Assembly: GCA_017858735.1 (NCBI GenBank) | Contig: JAFMBH010000029.1 | Location: 1 to 40,506 of the forward strand | Origin: Bacteroidota bacterium | GTDB lineage: Bacteria > Bacteroidota > Bacteroidia > Chitinophagales > Saprospiraceae | Reading direction: 5' to 3' | Length of the DNA: 40,506 bases | Part shown: positions 22,062-30,187 of the stretch, in pieces | Numbering within the stretch: the stretch's first letter is position 1 | Layout: every line of letters begins with the position of its first letter | The notes under the pieces: generated by a model | Database searches by the model: none | Told to the model about the DNA's origin: nothing | Seen by the model: only the letters and a program-made list of their open reading frames with translations | Made by a program: the position numbers and the translations under genes

Positions 22062-25000
22062 ATGAAGATAAAAACAGGCATTTTATTTGGAGGTAGCTCC
22101 AGGCATAGAGAAAAGTCGTTCTTGGGTGCTCAGTTTATAAACTTGCATTTACCAGGTTATTCCATTGAAAAAGTACTCATTTGGATAGACAAAGAAGGAA
22201 AACTTTTTCATATAAAGGAATCTTGTTTTGTCTCTGGAGAATTAACGGACCATATAATAAAAGAAATAGACCCTTCCACTTTAGGGCAGGACATTAACAT
22301 TGCTATCATTACTCTTTCCGCCGATGATAAAAAGGTGAGCTCATTATTTCAAATTTTAGGTCAGTTAAATATTCCAAATAATTTAAATCTTCCTTCCATA
22401 ACCTTTGCTCAGGACGTTGAAAACTGGTGGAATGCGCTTAAAACATTTAACTTCAGGAGTCCCTCTTCCAAACAACTTAGTTTAACGGATTGGGACAATA
22501 GCTCCCCAGAAATCATTTCCTCAGCATTGAAAAAGGAGTTAGGTGAGTTCATACAGATTATTCCTATGCCTTACTCTTCCAAAAATGGAGGAAGTTTTAT
22601 TGTGCCAAACACAAAAATTGATATCTTCCAGGAAAGGATAAACCGGGCGTTTTTCAGGGACTGGATAAATAAAACGGATTGGCAGAATAGAACAGGGTAT
22701 GAAAAAGAGGCATGGAAGGAATGGCTTTCAGATCCATTGGAGGGCCCCGATTTTCCTTTGTTTTTGGTGACCCAGGGAACAAAAAAGGTAATAATAGAGC
22801 ACCCGGAAGAATTTATCAGTCATTTAGATAATTTATTTGCCAATGATTCATCTGACGAATTTATCATAGGCATAGAGCCAGCAAAGGAAGAAGCTCATAT
22901 CCAACTGGTCAGTATTCCAAATGGGATACCTTTCCATTCGATTATCTGGTTCCACGACGGTCATTGGCATTGTTTACCCCCTTTGACTAATAATGATGCG
23001 TTTTTGGGTAAAAAAAATGAAACTGTAACGCTCACAGAACTGCAGACAACGGAAATTTCTTTACAAATGATCCAGTTGGGTCAAAATTTTCAATTTAATT
23101 CCCCCCAATTAGTTTCGGGATTTGTCACCACATCAGGAAAGTCCTATCCAATTGAAATTCAATCATTTATTGAAGTTATTGATGAGAAAAACTGGTTTGA
23201 GCATTTAGGCTCTATAGATCAGACACCCACTTCGTTTTTAGAAATAATAATAAAACAAATATTACATTTTCAGACATTAACGGGAGGCATTTCAGGTAAA
23301 ATTGCTTCCCAACTGACCCAGGTTTTAACAGAAAAAATTCAAACAGATTATCTTGTTTTCCCTCAGGCTATCATGCTTGATTCCATGGAAAGTGTGAACA
23401 AAAATCATTTGTCGGAAGCGATTGGCTGGCATGAAAAACTAGCTATGGCGGGTACTTTAGAAAATATACTGATTTTTTCTGAAAATAGTAGTTTGGGGGT
23501 TATTCTATATAGGGTTCCAGCACGATGGATATACCTTACTATTCAAAATAGTTTGGAAATACCTGTATTATTTAATAAAATAAGAAATCATTGCCCTAAA
23601 ATAAGTGTCGCTGAGTTAAAGGAAAAAGAGTATCGAATGATACCCATTACCTCAGGAAAAATAGCTGCGACAGGAACTCTTTTCCAATGGTTTGAAAAAG
23701 AACAGCTACCTTATTGGGGGGTAGCCTCAGCCTTTTCAAAGGTAAATTATAAGAGAAGTGCACAGATACAATGCTTGAATAAAAATGGTATCAAAACCGT
23801 TCCATTCTGGCAAATTTCAATGTGGTTAAACGAAAAAAGCCCCTCTGATAATGCATATTTTATAACTACTGACGAATACCATTATGATAAAAAAAGAATT
23901 GAAATCTCCGGGGAACATGAAATAAATGCCTTCAAGGATTTTGTAAAAAATACCCCCCGCCTTCCTGAAACACAAAGGAATCGGAAAATCTGGCAACTTT
24001 TTTTTGAAGAAATACAAGAATCTAACCCCTCCAACGCCTATATACTGCAGGCATTGGAAGAAGATGAATTAATCATTAGTTTTTTTCATCTGAAAAATTC
24101 GGAAGATTCATTTGAACGATTTTACCTTACCCCCATTCATGCCAAAAAAGGGAAGGACGATCAAATAAAATTCCTTTATCATCCGCATGAAAGTACCTTA
24201 CTCGAAAAAATTTCCTCTGTATGGACTGAATTCATTGAGCAAATAGAAAAAGGACTTCAATCTTTAGGTTTTAATGGTCCAGGCTATGCTACTTTGAATG
24301 CTACTGTATTTGAAGATAAAAGTTTTCAAATTTTTATCAGGGAAGTTAACCCTATATTTTCTGTCCAGGAGAAATGGATAGATAAAATATTGTTACATAA
24401 TCAGATTACCTGGTATCAGTTTATTTATAATCAAAATGAATTTGCAAAACATAAAATGCCTTTAGACATAGTTTTAGAGGAAACTGAAGAAAGTAATATT
24501 CTAATTGAAGAAAAAAAATTACCATTTCAACACGTAAATTCGGACATTGTGGTCGTAAAGGAAGAAACAGTGGAAGAAGCGGTGGTAGAAGAAGTGGAGG
24601 ATGAAAGAGAAAACAGAATAAATGAAGCCATGAATAATTTAGCCCCAACCCGATTTTCAAAAAACTTTAAGGATTACGCCTCCGGAGCTTTTCGATTTTT
24701 AACCTCCTGGTTTTTTATAAAAAATCTGTTGGCTTTCATTATCAGTATTTTTATTGTCATCAATCTGGTAAAAGGGGTCCTTTACTTTTACACCAAGCAT
24801 GGATCTGCTAAAGAAGTAATTGATTATTCAGGTATGCGTTTTGATTCTGCTTTAGAAAAAGCTGACGCCCAGGGTTTCAAACTTGTAGCTAGTGATGAAG
24901 TGTATGTTTTAAACAGACCAGCGGGAATCATTATAAGTCAGGTTCCGGAAAAGGGCGCTAAAATCAAGTCGGGAAGAACTATATATTGTGTCATTACAGG

Positions 25001-25490
25001 TGGAGATGCTCCATCGGTCACTTTACCAAAACTTTCTAATAACGATGAATATGAGGCTTATCAAAAACAATTGCTGCGTTTAGGCATTTATTCAAGAATA
25101 CGGGAGGAACGATTTGAATCAGAATATGAAGAAAAGACCATTTTAGAGGTTTATTTTGAAGGAAAGAGGCTTTCAAACAGTAGGATAAATGCCAGTTTGG
25201 TAAAACTTCCGAAAGGCAGTTATTTAGATTTTGTCATCTCTGTGAGAAACACAGACCGTGCACCTGTTCCCAATCTGATTTGTAAAACGTACGAAGAGGC
25301 TGCTACCAATATCATTGCCAATGATTTAACTATTGGAACTATCATGGGGCCTGAAAGTAATGTTTCGTTTGCTGGCATGTATGTGTATAAACAAGAACCT
25401 ATGCCGGGAGAGGGCGTCTTTTTACCAAAAGGCAGTCCTGTTATTCTTTATTTGCAACCAGAAAGACCGGCTGAATGCCCGGAATATTAA
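22062..25490 (+). CDS. D-Ala-D-Ala-ligase-like (probably inactive) protein fused to TM helix and PASTA repeats
   Basis: A 1142-residue chimera. It opens 'KTGILFGGSSRHREKSFLGA', like the N-terminal domain of D-Ala-D-Ala ligase ('VLFGGRSAEHEVS'). Residues about 560-790 again look ligase-like: 'LPYWGVASAFSKVNYKRSAQ' resembles the ligase 'LPYTG..VLASA...DK' stretch, and 'IREVNPIFSVQEKW' resembles the terminal 'EIN..PG...S' metal loop. The Arg and Asp expected at 'GYARVDF' appear as Thr and Asn ('GYATLNATVF') and no intact 'KP..GSS.G' loop is seen, so catalysis is doubtful. A Glu/Val-rich linker (about 805-858), one transmembrane helix (about 885-907) and three PASTA-like domains (about 918-982, 983-1065, 1066-1138) follow, predicted periplasmic. 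PASTA domains bind peptidoglycan or muropeptides. A separate PASTA gene often neighbours ddl in Bacteroidota; here they are one chain. A cell-wall sensing role is inferred. Confidence 0.72.
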   Translation: MKIKTGILFGGSSRHREKSFLGAQFINLHLPGYSIEKVLIWIDKEGKLFHIKESCFVSGELTDHIIKEIDPSTLGQDINIAIITLSADDKKVSSLFQILGQLNIPNNLNLPSITFAQDVENWWNALKTFNFRSPSSKQLSLTDWDNSSPEIISSALKKELGEFIQIIPMPYSSKNGGSFIVPNTKIDIFQERINRAFFRDWINKTDWQNRTGYEKEAWKEWLSDPLEGPDFPLFLVTQGTKKVIIEHPEEFISHLDNLFANDSSDEFIIGIEPAKEEAHIQLVSIPNGIPFHSIIWFHDGHWHCLPPLTNNDAFLGKKNETVTLTELQTTEISLQMIQLGQNFQFNSPQLVSGFVTTSGKSYPIEIQSFIEVIDEKNWFEHLGSIDQTPTSFLEIIIKQILHFQTLTGGISGKIASQLTQVLTEKIQTDYLVFPQAIMLDSMESVNKNHLSEAIGWHEKLAMAGTLENILIFSENSSLGVILYRVPARWIYLTIQNSLEIPVLFNKIRNHCPKISVAELKEKEYRMIPITSGKIAATGTLFQWFEKEQLPYWGVASAFSKVNYKRSAQIQCLNKNGIKTVPFWQISMWLNEKSPSDNAYFITTDEYHYDKKRIEISGEHEINAFKDFVKNTPRLPETQRNRKIWQLFFEEIQESNPSNAYILQALEEDELIISFFHLKNSEDSFERFYLTPIHAKKGKDDQIKFLYHPHESTLLEKISSVWTEFIEQIEKGLQSLGFNGPGYATLNATVFEDKSFQIFIREVNPIFSVQEKWIDKILLHNQITWYQFIYNQNEFAKHKMPLDIVLEETEESNILIEEKKLPFQHVNSDIVVVKEETVEEAVVEEVEDERENRINEAMNNLAPTRFSKNFKDYASGAFRFLTSWFFIKNLLAFIISIFIVINLVKGVLYFYTKHGSAKEVIDYSGMRFDSALEKADAQGFKLVASDEVYVLNRPAGIIISQVPEKGAKIKSGRTIYCVITGGDAPSVTLPKLSNNDEYEAYQKQLLRLGIYSRIREERFESEYEEKTILEVYFEGKRLSNSRINASLVKLPKGSYLDFVISVRNTDRAPVPNLICKTYEEAATNIIANDLTIGTIMGPESNVSFAGMYVYKQEPMPGEGVFLPKGSPVILYLQPERPAECPEY

Positions 25491-25501
25491 TATAAAACAG
25501 C

Positions 25502-26017
25502 ATGAAAAAATCTATATTATCTTCCCTAAGTATGAGAGAATTACATAGATATCTCGGGTTCTTTTTAGTCGGAATCATGTCAGTTTATGCCATTAGCGGC
25601 GTAGTACTCATCTTCCGTGATACAGATTTCTTAAAAAAGGAAAAAGATATTTCCAAGGAAATTTCCCTGAATGCCAATCCTCAGGAACTTGGCACTTTAT
25701 TGGGCATAAAGGGATATAAGTTAATAAAGACGGAGGGTGATATCAGTTATTTTGAAAACGGACAGTACGATGCAAGCAATGGTATAGCCCGTTATAAAGT
25801 AAAGGAATTGCCATTTATCTTGGATAAAATGACGCATTAGCATAAAGCAAAATCGGTAGATCCCCTTTACTTTTTCAATATATTTTTCGGTTTTTCTCTG
25901 CTGTTTTTTGTCATATCCTCTTTCTGGATGTTTTTACCTTCTACCAGCATTTTCAAAAAAGGAATGTATTTTTCGCTTGCCGGCATCATACTTACCTTAA
26001 TTCTTCTGTTTATATGA
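25502..26017 (+). pseudogene. PepSY-type membrane protein interrupted by an in-frame TAG
   Basis: The first 112 codons give a PepSY-associated membrane protein start ('MRELHRYLGFFLVGIMSVYA', then 'SGVVLIFRDTDFLKKEK'). A TAG stop sits at 25838-25840 after 'LDKMTH'. The same frame then continues for 58 codons to a TGA at 26015-26017, encoding 'HKAKSVDPLYFFNIFFGFSL' and two further hydrophobic helices ending 'LAGIILTLILLFI'. The continuation is membrane-protein sequence in frame, so one nonsense change fits best; TTG (Leu) to TAG would explain it. Intact relatives that I recall from Bacteroidota are about 170 residues with two or three TM helices. The gene is 11 nt after the PASTA gene and converges on the beta-lactamase-like gene 17 nt away. 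A sequencing error or strain variant is possible. Confidence 0.75.
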
Positions 26018-26034
26018 GGGTAAATCCAAGGTGT

Positions 26035-27303
26035 TTATTTTAAAGCCTGATAAATAGCTACATTAAATTTGTTTTGTAATTCGCCCCATTCCGGACCAGC
26101 GCCTAATTGTTGCGTCAAAAGAACAGCTACTATATTTTCTTTAGGGTCGGCCCAATAAGTAGTAGCAAAGGCACCTCCCCATGAAAAAGTTCCTACATTT
26201 CTAATATCATCGATATTAGCGGGCGTAACTATTGAAAATCCCAATCCAAAATGCGTATCACCCATTAGCCGTCCGGAATGATTACTAAGTATCATTTCCA
26301 CGGTTCGGGGAGAAAGTATTTGTTTGCCATTATAGGATCCTTTATTCAGTAACATTTGAAGAAAAATTCCATAATCCTTTGCGGTGGATGACAGACCCGC
26401 TCCCCCTGAGAAGTAGCTTTTATTCAAATTTGGGAAATTGGGGGATATCGGACTTTTACCATCTTCCATTTTAGTGAAGAAGCGGAGGCTATCTCTTGTG
26501 TAAATACTGGTCAATCGCGGTTGTATGGCCAACGGAAGGTTAAACCAGGTGTCTCGCATACCTAAAGGTTCGCAGATCATTTTTTGAAAAAACGATTCCA
26601 ATGATAATCCGGATACTAATTCAATAATATGGCCTAACACATCGGTATTTAGCCCATAATTCCATCTTTCACCGGGCTGATATTCCAATGGAAGCTCTCC
26701 AAGCCTGAGCATTGTAGTATGGATATTGGCATCTGTTTCTCCAATACCCGCAGAAATTTTATTCTTGGCATAAATGGCTTTCATGGCAGGACTACCAATA
26801 CCCGCATAACCCAAACCTGAGGTATGGGTCAATAAATCTTTAATGGTGATATCTCTTTTTGCGGGAACCGAGGTATAGGTAGAGTCCTTTTCAGAAAAAG
26901 TATTCAGAACCTTAAGATTTTTAAAGGTAGGGATGAATTTGTGCACAGGATCAGATAATAATAAATCGCCAGATTCCATGAGCATCATTATACCAACAGA
27001 GGTTAATGCTTTAGTTTGTGAGGCAATTCTAAAAATAGCATCCTTTTCCATTTTCTTCCCTGTACTCCTGTCGTCTACGCCATAACCTCTATGAATTAAC
27101 AGTTTACCATCTTTTGAAACCAAAGCCACCGCACCAACTATTTTATTATCTGACACGAAATCCTGAATGACTTTGTTGACTCTTTCCAATCGCTCCGGAT
27201 GAACCTCCGGATGTGGTAAAACCGCTGATGAAAGTACTTGCTGGCCTAAAAGAACCAAAGAAAAATTCAAGGTAAAAAAAGAGAAAACAAAAAACTTTTT
27301 CAT
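26035..27303 (-). CDS. Beta-lactamase-family serine hydrolase (class C / esterase-like)
   Basis: This 422-residue protein has a signal peptide (about 1-20, ending LLGQQ) and a serine beta-lactamase/transpeptidase fold. The SxxK motif is Ser95-Gln-Thr-Lys98 in 'FRIASQTKALTSV'. Other family signatures are 'ITIKDLLTHTSGLGY', 'YQPGERWNYGLNTDVLGHII' (holding the catalytic Tyr), 'GGAGLSSTAKDYGIFLQMLL' and a late 'FSWGGAFATTYWADP'. Members act as periplasmic or secreted esterases, D-amino-acid peptidases or, more rarely, beta-lactamases. Sequence alone does not choose among these. It follows the PepSY gene on the same strand with a 44-bp gap that contains its own candidate -7 element. Confidence 0.9.
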   Translation of the reverse strand: MKKFFVFSFFTLNFSLVLLGQQVLSSAVLPHPEVHPERLERVNKVIQDFVSDNKIVGAVALVSKDGKLLIHRGYGVDDRSTGKKMEKDAIFRIASQTKALTSVGIMMLMESGDLLLSDPVHKFIPTFKNLKVLNTFSEKDSTYTSVPAKRDITIKDLLTHTSGLGYAGIGSPAMKAIYAKNKISAGIGETDANIHTTMLRLGELPLEYQPGERWNYGLNTDVLGHIIELVSGLSLESFFQKMICEPLGMRDTWFNLPLAIQPRLTSIYTRDSLRFFTKMEDGKSPISPNFPNLNKSYFSGGAGLSSTAKDYGIFLQMLLNKGSYNGKQILSPRTVEMILSNHSGRLMGDTHFGLGFSIVTPANIDDIRNVGTFSWGGAFATTYWADPKENIVAVLLTQQLGAGPEWGELQNKFNVAIYQALK

Positions 27304-27322
27304 AACCGTTATATTAGAAATT

Positions 27323-27330
27323 CAAAAATA
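27323..27330 (-). promoter_or_regulatory. Candidate -7 element (TATTTTTG) for the serine hydrolase
   Basis: The minus strand reads TATTTTTG, matching TAnnTTTG, 19 nt before the 27303 start codon. This would give a very short leader. No clear -33 element. Confidence 0.3.
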
Positions 27331-27347
27331 AGGTAGTTATATTAAAA

Positions 27348-27905
27348 TCAGACACTTCTTTTCTTTTGATTCCGAATGGCAATAGGACCATACCAAAGCC
27401 AAAAACCAGTGACGGTAAAGACAAACAGGGCTAAGCCAGCGACAGAAGTATAAAATAATTTAAAAGGCTCTCCCACTGTTTTAAAATAAAAATCAAGAAA
27501 AGAACCGTCGTGCACGTCCTCAATAAAATCGGATCTTCTGGTATGAATTTGCAATAATTCGCCGGTAGCTCCATCCAATTGAATTTCCTGATAGTGATTC
27601 GTAAATACAAATTTAACGATACCCTTATCGGGTCTGACATCTATTCTGTCGAGCTCGTTCGAAAAAGTCGGCCCCAGGGAGTCTTTTAATACTAGGAAAG
27701 CATTTTTCTTTAAAGAATCAAGGGAGATCCATTCATTTAAAACGGTAGAAGACCCCTTGGCCGATTTGGGCAAAATGATACCTCCACTATTCTTTTTCCA
27801 ACCTAATAAGAGGCCAGAAATAGAAATAACGAAGAAAAAGATAAACAAAAAGGCACCGGTGGTTCGATGAATCTTTCTAAAGACACGTAATAATTTAACT
27901 TGCAT
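27348..27905 (-). CDS. PepSY-domain membrane protein
   Basis: From the ATG at 27905 the product has 185 residues. An upstream in-frame ATG at 27956 would add 17, but a TATCTTTG -7 element lies between the two (27934-27941), so the inner start is preferred. Residues about 8-36 give a 'FRKIHRTTGAFLFIFFFVIS' basic-then-hydrophobic first helix typical of PepSY-associated TM proteins. A periplasmic PepSY-like part follows ('NHYQEIQLDGATGELLQIHT', 'FIEDVHDGSF'), and then a second helix ('LFYTSVAGLALFVFTVTGFW') ending in basic residues. Such proteins often accompany iron or siderophore reduction and uptake genes, but none is seen nearby. It resembles the interrupted gene at 25502 in class, so the two may have been partners. 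Confidence 0.85.
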   Translation of the reverse strand: MQVKLLRVFRKIHRTTGAFLFIFFFVISISGLLLGWKKNSGGIILPKSAKGSSTVLNEWISLDSLKKNAFLVLKDSLGPTFSNELDRIDVRPDKGIVKFVFTNHYQEIQLDGATGELLQIHTRRSDFIEDVHDGSFLDFYFKTVGEPFKLFYTSVAGLALFVFTVTGFWLWYGPIAIRNQKKRSV

Positions 27906-27933
27906 ACCAGTGGAAAAATAACGTTGAATACTC

Positions 27934-27941
27934 CAAAGATA
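27934..27941 (-). promoter_or_regulatory. Candidate -7 element (TATCTTTG) for the PepSY gene
   Basis: TATCTTTG on the minus strand matches TAnnTTTG. A weak TTCG lies 22 nt upstream, the same spacing as in the helicase promoter. It sits inside the codons of the longer gene model and so argues for the 27905 start. Confidence 0.4.
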
Positions 27942-28150
27942 ATCATTCATTCCCATCGAATGACGAAGTACCTAGAGAATTAACTTAATCTTTTCGAGGT
28001 AATAAATTAAGAAAGACACTCACATCCAATTAATTTTTCTTAAAACACTGGTAATTAGAGCGTTTAGAGATTCATTAGCCCTTTACATTTCGCATAATTT
28101 CTTTATTGCCAATGTTGAAATTAATGGTCTTAAGCTTTTAATTTTAAATA

Positions 28151-28184
28151 TTTGACGGTGAATCATTAAATGAGTGTATCTTTG
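28151..28184 (+). promoter_or_regulatory. Bacteroidota-type promoter for the DEAD-box helicase
   Basis: TTTG at 28151-28154 and TATCTTTG at 28177-28184, with a 22-nt spacer, fit the Bacteroidota primary sigma consensus (TTTG / about 20 nt / TAnnTTTG). Transcription would start near 28191, about 18 nt before the ATG. Confidence 0.6.
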
Positions 28185-28208
28185 CGGTTTTGAAGGTAAA
28201 ACCAAATC

Positions 28209-29486
28209 ATGGTATTTGAAGACTTAGGCATAATGCCTGCCATTCTCGAGGCATTAAAAGGAGAAGGATATATTAATCCAACCCCAATCCAGGAAAAAGC
28301 GATTCCTATATTAATAAAAGGTAAAGATTTACAGGGTTGCGCCCAAACGGGCACAGGTAAAACGGCCGCTTTTGCCATACCCATTTTACAACGGTTATCG
28401 CAGCATCCTTTACAGAAAAACGGACCTAAACCTATTCGCACCTTAATACTTACCCCAACGCGGGAACTTGCCATTCAAATCGGTGAGAGTTTCTCCAGTT
28501 ATGGGAAAAATGTAAATATTAATCATACGGTTATTTTTGGCGGTGTATCCCAAGGTGCACAAGTTGATGCGCTGCGCCGCGGTGTTGATATTGTTATTGC
28601 TACCCCTGGACGATTAATAGATTTGAATAATCAAGGTCTTGTGGCCTTGAATAAAATCGAAATTTTCGTTTTAGACGAAGCAGACAGGATGCTTGACATG
28701 GGATTTGTAAATGATGTTAAAAAAATCATAAAATTGATACCTAAGCACAGGCAATCAATCTTTTTTTCCGCTACTATGCCTGATTCTATTACCCAGCTGG
28801 CATCTTCTATTTTAACCCAGCCTCAATATGTAGAAGTAACACCCGTTTCTTCAACGGCTGAGACCATAGCACAAGAACTTTATTTTGTGGATATGGTAAA
28901 TAAGCGCGATTTACTCCTTCATATGTTAAAAGATAAGGAGTTAAAATCTATCCTGGTGTTTACCCGTACCAAGCATGGTGCCGACAAGGTGGTTAAACTA
29001 CTAGAACGCGAAAGTATTAAAGCTGCTGCAATACATGGAAATAAGTCACAAAATGCAAGACAAAAAGCATTAAACGATTTTAAGGATAAAAAACTTAGGG
29101 TTTTAGTTGCCACCGATATTGCAGCGAGGGGCATTGATATTGATGAATTAGAATTAGTCATCAATTATGAAATTCCAAATATCCCTGAAACCTACGTTCA
29201 TAGAATAGGAAGAACGGGACGTGCAGGACAAGTAGGAAAAGCCATTTCTTTCTGTGACAGTGATGAAAGGATTTATATGAGGGACATCCTGAAATTAACT
29301 AAAATTAATATTCCTGTCGCCACTGAACACCCTTTTTTGCCAGCTGACGGAAATACAGATTTAAGTACAGCGGTAAAAGCAAAGGCCAAGGCGCCGCTAC
29401 CTCGTGAAAACAGGCCTCGCAACCATGCGTATGGATCTACTTCAAAAGGTGGTAATGGGCAAAGGAAAAGAGAAAATAGTTTTTAA
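28209..29486 (+). CDS. DEAD-box ATP-dependent RNA helicase, RhlE-like
   Basis: A complete 425-residue DEAD-box helicase. Motifs appear in order: Q motif region 'GYINPTPIQEKAIPIL', Walker A 'AQTGTGKTAAF', 'PTRELAIQIG', 'TPGRLIDL', 'VLDEADRMLDMGF', 'FFSATMP', 'ILVFTRTKHGADKVV', 'ATDIAARGIDIDELELVINY' and 'YVHRIGRTGRAG'. The tail (about 375-425) is short, basic and low-complexity, as in RhlE-type proteins. It unwinds RNA in ribosome assembly or mRNA decay; Bacteroidota carry several paralogues, many induced by cold, so the exact role is open. The gene stands alone with its own promoter and a downstream hairpin. Confidence 0.95.
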   Translation: MVFEDLGIMPAILEALKGEGYINPTPIQEKAIPILIKGKDLQGCAQTGTGKTAAFAIPILQRLSQHPLQKNGPKPIRTLILTPTRELAIQIGESFSSYGKNVNINHTVIFGGVSQGAQVDALRRGVDIVIATPGRLIDLNNQGLVALNKIEIFVLDEADRMLDMGFVNDVKKIIKLIPKHRQSIFFSATMPDSITQLASSILTQPQYVEVTPVSSTAETIAQELYFVDMVNKRDLLLHMLKDKELKSILVFTRTKHGADKVVKLLERESIKAAAIHGNKSQNARQKALNDFKDKKLRVLVATDIAARGIDIDELELVINYEIPNIPETYVHRIGRTGRAGQVGKAISFCDSDERIYMRDILKLTKINIPVATEHPFLPADGNTDLSTAVKAKAKAPLPRENRPRNHAYGSTSKGGNGQRKRENSF

Positions 29487-29519
29487 CTATTTATTTTTAT
29501 GCGACTGATATTATAAAAG

Positions 29520-29550
29520 GAATTCCCGATACGAAAAGTGTCGGGGATTC
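29520..29550 (+). terminator. Hairpin terminator after the DEAD-box helicase
   Basis: Arms gaattcccgata (29520-29531) and tgtcggggattc (29539-29550) pair with two weak positions around a 7-nt loop, 33 nt past the stop codon. The following U-tract is poor, so efficiency is uncertain. Confidence 0.5.
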
Positions 29551-29864
29551 TTACTAAGATGGCGGGGCGATGCCCCTGTTAGTATTCGGAAGATTATCCG
29601 TGAAATCCTGTAATCCTTAAAATCCGTGATTCAAAAATTATTTACAGGAAATACCTCCCCAAAGCACTAATTTCTACTAAAATACATCGGGCACCCGCAA
29701 GGGGTGCTCCACTACCCGAATACTGTGTACCCATACTTGGGTGGAAATTATACGTACAGCAGCTGGATGTTTGAATCAGGATTTACAGGATTTCGAGGAT
29801 TAACCATAACGTCGTTGGTATGAGTGGGAAGGTTATTATTACATATTGCTTTCAATGCCAGGCC

Positions 29865-29893
29865 TTTCGCCGATGTGTTACACATCGGCGAAA
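29865..29893. repeat. Strong hairpin with a 14-bp perfect stem
   Basis: Arms tttcgccgatgtgt (29865-29878) and acacatcggcgaaa (29880-29893) are perfect reverse complements around a single central base. In RNA the innermost pairs would open to form the loop. It lacks a U-tract on either side and is far from both flanking genes. Confidence 0.7.
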
Positions 29894-29942
29894 AGAAGGG
29901 TAAAAAGTAATCTTCTACGAATGACCATTATACCCAAACCGA

Positions 29943-30011
29943 AGACGTCCTCTGTAATCCTCTAAATCCTGAAAATCCTGATTCAGAACCGAGCGAAAGA
30001 GGGTAAATTTA
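29943..30011 (+). repeat. 69-bp direct repeat, copy A
   Basis: Near-identical to 30065-30133 (offset 122 bp, about five substitutions). The core reads ctgtaatcctctaaatcctg followed by aaaatcctgattca. This AATCCTG-rich element is a familiar type of dispersed intergenic repeat in Bacteroidota and cyanobacteria. Confidence 0.85.
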
Positions 30012-30064
30012 TAATATTTACCTATCGGGGAGAAGACGCGAGGCATCGTGTCTCTACTTTGCAA

Positions 30065-30133
30065 AGACGTTCTCTGTAATCCTCTAAATCTTGAAAATCC
30101 TGATTCAAAACCGGGCGAAAGGGGGTAAATTTT
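30065..30133 (+). repeat. 69-bp direct repeat, copy B
   Basis: Second copy of the element at 29943-30011, separated from it by 53 bp that contain the 30034-30053 hairpin. The differences are single transitions, mainly C/T and A/G. Confidence 0.85.
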
Positions 30134-30150
30134 AGCTATATAACCACCAA

Positions 30151-30181
30151 AAAGAGGCTACCTTTTTTAGATAGCCTCTTT
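30151..30181 (-). terminator. Rho-independent terminator of the Gfo/Idh/MocA gene
   Basis: Arms aaagaggcta (30151-30160) and tagcctcttt (30172-30181) form a perfect 10-bp stem with an 11-nt loop. On the minus strand the stem is followed by a run of T, 6 bp past the oxidoreductase stop. Confidence 0.75.
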
Positions 30182-30187
30182 AATATA

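Larger units (their letters stand above)
29487..30187. other. 701-bp non-coding, repeat-rich intergenic region
   Basis: No gene is supported between the helicase and the oxidoreductase. Beyond the two terminators the stretch contains a pair of 69-bp direct repeats, two further diverged copies of the same AATCCTG-rich element (29603-29640 same orientation, 29773-29806 inverted), and several hairpins: GGGGC/GCCCC at 29564-29576, GCACCC/GGGTGC near 29692-29707, ACCCA/TGGGT at 29729-29742, and AGACGCGA/TCGTGTCT at 30034-30053. An outer inverted pair (agtattcgg 29581-29589, ccgaatact 29716-29724) brackets 135 bp. It looks like a landing site for small dispersed repeats. Confidence 0.75.

Noticed and set aside
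25502-26017. Frameshift as the cause of the broken PepSY gene
   Set aside because: Coding sequence resumes in the same frame right after the TAG, so a base substitution explains it without any indel.
26035-27303. Antibiotic-resistance beta-lactamase
   Set aside because: The family is dominated by esterases and peptidases, and nothing in the sequence singles out beta-lactam hydrolysis. A general family name is safer.
28166-28474. 102-codon minus-strand ORF over the helicase start
   Set aside because: It is antisense to the helicase Q motif and Walker A region and overlaps its promoter.
29943-30133. CRISPR array
   Set aside because: Only two full copies exist, they are 69 bp long, the spacer itself holds a hairpin, and no cas gene is nearby.
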